Source: G039029935 sp039029935
GTDB lineage: Bacteria > Chloroflexota > Anaerolineae > Caldilineales > Caldilineaceae
Length of the DNA stretch: 9,110 bases
Assembly (NCBI GenBank): GCA_039029935.1
Contig: JBCCFC010000502.1
Span: 1 to 9,110, forward strand
Reading direction: 5' to 3'
The notes beneath the pieces were generated by a model. That model saw only the letters and a list, made by a program, of their open reading frames with translations, was not told the origin of the DNA and made no database searches. This document shows, one piece after another, positions 6,208-9,110 of the stretch. Position numbers and translations under genes: made by a program. The number at the start of each line of letters is the position of its first letter. The first letter of the stretch is position 1.

Positions 6208-7008
6208 ATGAACAACTATATTTGCAAAACATGCGGAACGCAATTCAGCGAAACAGCCGTGGCACCAACGGCCTGCACCATTTGCGAAGATGAGCGGCAA
6301 TACATTGGCTGGGCGGGTCAGCAGTGGACGACGCTGGCGGAATTGCGCACCGATCATCACAATGAAATCAGAGAGCTAGAACCCAATCTGACGGGTATCG
6401 GCACACATCCCACCTTTGCCATCGGGCAGCGGGCAATACTGGTGCAAACGCCATCGGGCAACGTGCTCTGGGATTGTATATCGCTGCTTGATGACGCCAC
6501 CATCGCAGCGGTGAAGGCGTTGGGCGGTATTGACGCCATTGCGATTTCTCATCCACACTTCTATTCATCTATGGTCGAGTGGAGCCGCGCCTTTCATGCC
6601 CCCATCTACCTTCATAAGGCTGACAAAGAGTGGGTGATGCGACCCGATGCCGCGATTGTATTTTGGGAAGGCGACCGTAAATTATTATGGAGCGGCATGA
6701 CGCTGATTCGTGGGGGTGGTCATTTTGACGGTGGCACGATGCTGCACTGGGCGGCGGGTGCCGGCGGTGCTGGAGCCTTGCTGACAGGGGATATCATTCA
6801 AGTGGTCCCTGACCGTCGCTATGTCAGTTTTATGTACAGCTATCCCAATCTCATCCCCCTATCTTCCGTCAAGGTCCAGCAGGTTGTTGACGCTGTACAG
6901 CCATACGACTTTGCTCGGATTTATGCCGCTTGGTGGGGACGTGTCATGCAGCAGGATGCAAAGATTGCTGTCTCCCGCTCTGCCACTCGTTATATTCAGG
7001 CTTTGTAA
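6208..7008 (+). CDS. MBL-fold metallo-hydrolase-like protein with N-terminal zinc ribbon
   Basis: This protein is 266 residues from ATG 6208, chosen over an in-frame ATG at 6151 because GGGAG (6197-6201) lies 6 nt before it and the zinc ribbon begins at once. Domain 1 is a ribbon with CxxC pairs Cys6/Cys9 and Cys23/Cys26. Domain 2 has the metallo-beta-lactamase fold. It keeps His115 and His117 (SHPHFYSS), His172 (GGGHFDGG) and Asp195 (LTGDIIQV), but the Asp-His half of the canonical HxHxDH motif is replaced by Ser-Ser, and the late His is not evident (WWGR, 242-245). It therefore likely binds one metal ion or differs in chemistry. Proteins with this same signature (ISHPHFYSSMVEW, WVMRPD, FMYSYPNLIPL) recur in bacteria as uncharacterised MBL-fold proteins. 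Substrate unknown. It appears to have its own promoter and ends at a strong terminator. Confidence 0.85.
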   Translation: MNNYICKTCGTQFSETAVAPTACTICEDERQYIGWAGQQWTTLAELRTDHHNEIRELEPNLTGIGTHPTFAIGQRAILVQTPSGNVLWDCISLLDDATIAAVKALGGIDAIAISHPHFYSSMVEWSRAFHAPIYLHKADKEWVMRPDAAIVFWEGDRKLLWSGMTLIRGGGHFDGGTMLHWAAGAGGAGALLTGDIIQVVPDRRYVSFMYSYPNLIPLSSVKVQQVVDAVQPYDFARIYAAWWGRVMQQDAKIAVSRSATRYIQAL

Positions 7009-7011
7009 ATG

Positions 7012-7054
7012 AAAAACCAGTATCGCAGATTGGCAACCTGCGATACTGGTTTTT
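7012..7054. terminator. Bidirectional intrinsic terminator
   Basis: A perfect 17-bp stem (7012-7028 with 7038-7054) with a 9-nt loop is flanked by A5 on the left and T5 on the right. It begins 4 nt after the metallo-hydrolase stop codon and can also end minus-strand transcription coming from the membrane-protein gene. Confidence 0.92.
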
Positions 7055-7060
7055 CGGTAT

Positions 7061-7129
7061 TGTCATTCCTGAGCAGTCGGGAATCCATGCCTACGTCGAA
7101 AATGGGCTATTGACTGCTCAGGAATGACA
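7061..7129. repeat. 18-bp perfect inverted repeat, REP/MITE-like
   Basis: Arms 7061-7078 (tgtcattcctgagcagtc) and 7112-7129 are exact reverse complements separated by 33 nt. Inside, ATTCC (7065-7069) can also pair with GGAAT (7080-7084), giving a nested structure. Sequences beginning with a gtcattcctgag-type motif occur as dispersed intergenic repeats in many bacteria. It lies between convergent genes, a usual site for such elements. Confidence 0.75.
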
Positions 7130-7149
7130 GGATTCGAGTCTTATTCTAA

Positions 7150-7530
7150 TTAAGATGGCGCAACGGCAAGCGAAGCAGCCGCGGGTTTATGCAGGCTCAC
7201 CACGATCAGGACGGCTCCGCCGTTGAGCCAGTAGTACCAGGAATCTAGGCCACTAAACCCCAAAGCGAATGGCGCAATCAAGAAGACGACCCCGACGAGA
7301 AAATCAACACGCAGATGAAATGCATATGAGAGAACACGGATGACGCCAAGCTTATGGTCGGTGAACACGGTTAGGATAAATGCAGCAACGCCTGTGACGA
7401 CCGAAAGCCAGAGCGCAAGCGGATGTGAACTGCCTAGTTGCAGTAGAAACGGCAGAAAAGTCAGGCTGAATGCGACTGGATAGTCCAAATAGGCATGGAT
7501 TGTTTGCGTTACAAATCGAATATTCATCAT
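7150..7530 (-). CDS. Small integral membrane protein, SPW-repeat-like
   Basis: This is a 126-residue membrane protein of unknown function with four hydrophobic segments (about 18-33, 38-57, 75-92 and 99-114). The second half, APFALGFSGLDSWYYWLNG followed by LIVVSLHKP, resembles the SPW-repeat family of small bacterial membrane proteins, in which an aromatic-Trp motif sits at the membrane edge; the assignment is tentative. Conserved-looking polar positions are TIHAYLDYP (10-18), DHKLGVIRV (58-66) and FHLRVD (71-76). AAGGAG (7536-7541) lies 5 nt before the first ATG and 8 nt before a second, adjacent ATG. It converges on the metallo-hydrolase gene and lies downstream of the cupin gene on the same strand, separated by 160 bp that hold a large inverted repeat. 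Confidence 0.75.
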   Translation of the reverse strand: MMNIRFVTQTIHAYLDYPVAFSLTFLPFLLQLGSSHPLALWLSVVTGVAAFILTVFTDHKLGVIRVLSYAFHLRVDFLVGVVFLIAPFALGFSGLDSWYYWLNGGAVLIVVSLHKPAAASLAVAPS

Positions 7531-7585
7531 TCTATCTCCTTGTTCAAAATTTGTTTGATTGTCTTAAAGACTGAAATTTCTTGAG

Positions 7586-7661
7586 AATCGTTCAGTGAGT
7601 ACACCTCGGGCGGGACCGACTTGTACAATTAATCCGCAGGGCGTGTGCTCGCTAAACGATT
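7586..7661. repeat. Long imperfect inverted repeat between cupin and membrane-protein genes
   Basis: Arms of 19 bp (7586-7604 and 7643-7661) pair with three mismatches, two of which are U-G wobbles if the plus strand is transcribed. The 38-nt centre contains the palindrome ttgtacaa (7621-7628). It could be a structured leader, an operator pair or the ends of a small element. This covers most of the gene-free stretch 7531-7690. Confidence 0.6.
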
Positions 7662-7690
7662 TCTGATTATTTTCTTGATTTTACGTAGAC

Positions 7691-8143
7691 TTAGAGGGAC
7701 TCAATCGCGTACTGTTTGGCGAGTGCGTTGAACTGCGCCTCTGTCGGCTCGCCAGCTTGATACAACTTCCCCATCTCAACAAAATAGTTGTCAAAGTTTC
7801 CCGGTAGGATTGTAACAAGAAGTCGGCTTGGGTCACTGCCAATGTTTGTGAATCCATGTGGAATGCCGCGTGGCAGTAGTGCCAACACACCTGCGCCAGC
7901 CTTCATCTGTTGGTCCCCCAGCGTTACCTCAATCTCCCCTTCAATTAGATAAACCAGTTCATCCTCATTCTGATGAACATGCGTGGCAACACTCTCTCCC
8001 GGCTCTGTGACGATTTCAATCACAGCAAATGCCCCGTCGGTGTCTATACTCTTGGCACGATGGTAAAACGCTGACCCCGCAAGCGGGTAATAGTCATCAG
8101 CATTTGGTGCAGAAATAATCGGATTCTGTTGAACGTTACTCAT
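7691..8143 (-). CDS. Single-domain cupin protein
   Basis: This is a small cytoplasmic beta-barrel (cupin) protein, 150 residues, with a complete metal site. Motif 1 holds His55, His57 and Glu62 (GESVATHVHQNEDELVYLIEG), and motif 2 holds His96 (PRGIPHGFTN). Such proteins range from dioxygenases (quercetinase-like) to isomerases and binding proteins, and the reaction cannot be named from this sequence. AAGGAG (8151-8156) stands 7 nt before ATG, a strong ribosome binding site. It is divergent from an AraC-type sensor gene with a facing promoter, which is the classical arrangement for a regulator and its target. The downstream membrane-protein gene may be co-expressed. The C-terminal helix (GEPTEAQFNALAKQYAIE) is typical of the quercetinase-like subgroup. 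Confidence 0.9.
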   Translation of the reverse strand: MSNVQQNPIISAPNADDYYPLAGSAFYHRAKSIDTDGAFAVIEIVTEPGESVATHVHQNEDELVYLIEGEIEVTLGDQQMKAGAGVLALLPRGIPHGFTNIGSDPSRLLVTILPGNFDNYFVEMGKLYQAGEPTEAQFNALAKQYAIESL

Positions 8144-8174
8144 AGTTGTACTCCTTCTATCGAATTACGTTAAT

Positions 8175-8203
8175 TTGTGATTATGATTTACACCTGCTAT
8201 GAT
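8175..8203 (+). promoter_or_regulatory. Promoter for the AraC-type gene
   Basis: -35 TTGTGA (8175-8180) and -10 TATGAT (8198-8203) are 17 bp apart, with an upstream TG (8195-8196) making an extended -10. It would give a leader of about 70 nt. Confidence 0.6.
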
Positions 8204-8227
8204 AATGCGGAAATGGTGGGGTTTCAA
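8199..8227 (-). promoter_or_regulatory. Promoter for the cupin gene
   Basis: On the minus strand, -35 TTGAAA (8227-8222) and -10 TATCAT (8204-8199) are 17 bp apart, each one mismatch from consensus. The -10 overlaps the plus-strand -10 by five bases. The leader to the cupin ATG would be about 50 nt. Confidence 0.6.
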
Positions 8228-8278
8228 TGCGTATATGTCGCTGTTTCATACTAAATCGTATCGGGGAATTGATAATTA

Positions 8279-8758
8279 ATGGACGTATTGATGGACGTAT
8301 TGACAGACATACTGAGTACACTGCGCTTTAAAGGCAGTCTATACTTTCGCACAGAGTTGACATCGCCTTGGAGCATCTTGGTTCCAGAAAAGAAAGGGGT
8401 GGCGCGCTTTCACATTGTGATTCGTGGACAGGGTTGGTTGCGTCTTGAAGATCAGCAAGAGACACAGCAAGAGACACAGCCAGAACGCAAGAAAGAGCGT
8501 GAGACAGCACTATTACCCATTGCCAATGGTGATCTGGTGGTGGTTCCGCACGGTGCGGCGCATACCATTTTGGATGAGCCAACGACACCTGCTCGCCCCT
8601 TGCAGGAGGTGTTGGCAGAGGTGAGGTACACGGGCATGGGTCCATTGGTCTATGGCGGCGATGGCCCCGGTTGTTGCTTGGTGTGTGGTGAGTTGGGATT
8701 TGTGCAACACCGACGAAGACATACGCAATCTATTTCTGCTTCAGGAAATGTGCCCTAG
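8279..8758 (+). CDS. AraC-family regulator, N-terminal cupin sensor domain only (truncated)
   Basis: The first ~141 residues match the N-terminal cupin-type sensor (AraC_binding_2/cupin_6) of AraC-family activators: LRFKGSLYFRTEL (15-27), RFHIVIRGQGWLRL (43-56), GDLVVVPHGAAHTI (84-97), the EVRYTGMGP segment and CLVCGELGF (133-141). Full proteins are about 300 residues with two C-terminal helix-turn-helix motifs; here similarity stops near base 8700 and the frame ends 17 codons later, so no DNA-binding part remains. The same point begins a eukaryote-like sequence in another frame. The first codons are duplicated (atggacgtattg twice), giving two candidate starts, 8279 and 8291; the family usually begins as from the second. 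A Gln/Glu/Thr repeat is inserted at 58-76. GGGGA (8263-8267) is 11 nt from 8279. If intact in the organism, it probably controls the divergent cupin gene. Confidence 0.8.
   Translation: MDVLMDVLTDILSTLRFKGSLYFRTELTSPWSILVPEKKGVARFHIVIRGQGWLRLEDQQETQQETQPERKKERETALLPIANGDLVVVPHGAAHTILDEPTTPARPLQEVLAEVRYTGMGPLVYGGDGPGCCLVCGELGFVQHRRRHTQSISASGNVP
8456..8479 (+). repeat. 12-bp tandem duplication in the AraC-type gene
   Basis: The unit cagcaagagaca occurs twice in tandem and encodes QQET repeats (residues 60-67). It lengthens the loop between two cupin strands where family members normally carry a short turn. Confidence 0.8.
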
Positions 8759-9110
8759 GCTTGTGAACATGCTGTTGCATGTGCTCACGAAGTTAGTGGG
8801 ATCAAAGGGATTGGAATTGAAGGTGGACAACCCTGAAAGCTACAACTTTCGCCCGAAGGAGATGCTTCGAGATTTGTGCGCCATTTTTGCCTCGTTTGCT
8901 ACGGCACCCGAATTCCAAGAGGAGTGTGCCAAAAGTGGCTACTACAACACCGAGCTCGTGACGAAATCAGTCAAGACGTGTCGCAAGCTCAACCTCCTGA
9001 CCGGCCAGACGATGGAACGCTTTGCTTCACTACCCGCATTCGTCGAGACGGCAGCAAAGAATGTTGCTAGCGATGACGCTCTCTTGTCTCAGATCCAGTG
9101 CAACTTCGTG
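8700..9110 (+). CDS. Partial Ufd2/UBE4-like ubiquitin E4 ligase core, eukaryotic type
   Basis: An open frame with no stop runs from the AraC breakpoint off the window end (137 codons). Its translation resembles the conserved C-terminal core of eukaryotic Ufd2/UBE4 proteins, which extend ubiquitin chains with Cdc48/p97. Matching landmarks, in order: CPRLVNMLLHVLTKLVG (8751-8801), GSKGLELKVDNPESYNFRPK (8799-8858), the following long helix with FQEECAKSG and YYNTELV, then MERFASLP, FVETAAKNVASDDALLSQI (9039-9095). In the family this last stretch immediately precedes the U-box, of which only a diverged first few residues (QCNFV) might be present. No start codon, ribosome binding site or bacterial homologue is apparent to me. 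It is a fragment lacking most of the ~1000-residue protein. The likely source is a microbial eukaryote joined by misassembly; a real transfer is the alternative. Confidence 0.75.
   Translation, partial: MCNTDEDIRNLFLLQEMCPRLVNMLLHVLTKLVGSKGLELKVDNPESYNFRPKEMLRDLCAIFASFATAPEFQEECAKSGYYNTELVTKSVKTCRKLNLLTGQTMERFASLPAFVETAAKNVASDDALLSQIQCNFV

Noticed and set aside
8690..8712. A sequencing frameshift inside one AraC gene, with the downstream frame as its natural C-terminus
   Set aside because: The downstream frame has no AraC helix-turn-helix pattern and instead follows the E4 core motifs.
8876..9070. A 64-residue plus-strand frame near the end
   Set aside because: It is out of frame with the E4-like sequence, whose frame carries all the recognisable motifs.

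Overview
The window reads as a bacterial contig of about 50% GC, most likely from a Chloroflexota bacterium. The evidence is a large secreted protein ending in the tail MVYLPVVTR, which resembles the short YLPLV-type C-terminal signature common in exported Chloroflexota proteins, and a remnant of the NB-ARC (STAND NTPase) family that is abundant in that phylum. The assignment is moderate; there is no rRNA or tRNA to confirm it. The last ~400 bases do not look bacterial.

Layout. 1-109: a strong hairpin terminator. 110-2332 (-): a secreted trypsin-like protease with an unusual modular tail of two helical repeats joined by acidic Asp/Gly/Phe tandem-repeat linkers. 2333-2668: intergenic DNA with a plus-strand promoter followed by a terminator-like hairpin in the leader of the next gene. 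2669-5620 (+): a run of three genes, a class V PLP-dependent aminotransferase/lyase, an EamA (DMT) transporter and a membrane-anchored Amidase_3-type cell-wall hydrolase. 5636-6133 (+): an NB-ARC fragment without its P-loop, a decayed gene. 6208-7008 (+): a zinc-ribbon plus metallo-beta-lactamase-fold protein with an atypical metal site. 7012-7129: a bidirectional terminator and an 18-bp perfect inverted repeat at the convergent junction. 7150-7530 (-) and 7691-8143 (-): a small membrane protein and a single-domain cupin. 8279-8758 (+): the sensory half of an AraC-family regulator, divergent from the cupin; the two promoters appear to share one symmetric -10 element.

The most striking feature is at the right edge. 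The AraC regulator loses its DNA-binding half near position 8700, and from there to the end of the window a different reading frame stays open and encodes a segment strongly resembling the core of eukaryotic Ufd2/UBE4 ubiquitin E4 ligases, just before where the U-box would start. It is either a metagenomic assembly chimera with a microbial eukaryote, which I think more likely, or a rare inter-domain transfer.

Functionally, the cupin, small membrane protein and AraC-type sensor look like one locally regulated module. The aminotransferase, transporter and amidase may be co-transcribed but do not form an obvious pathway. Short in-frame tandem duplications (12-30 bp) recur in at least four genes, suggesting replication slippage is a frequent source of coding change here.
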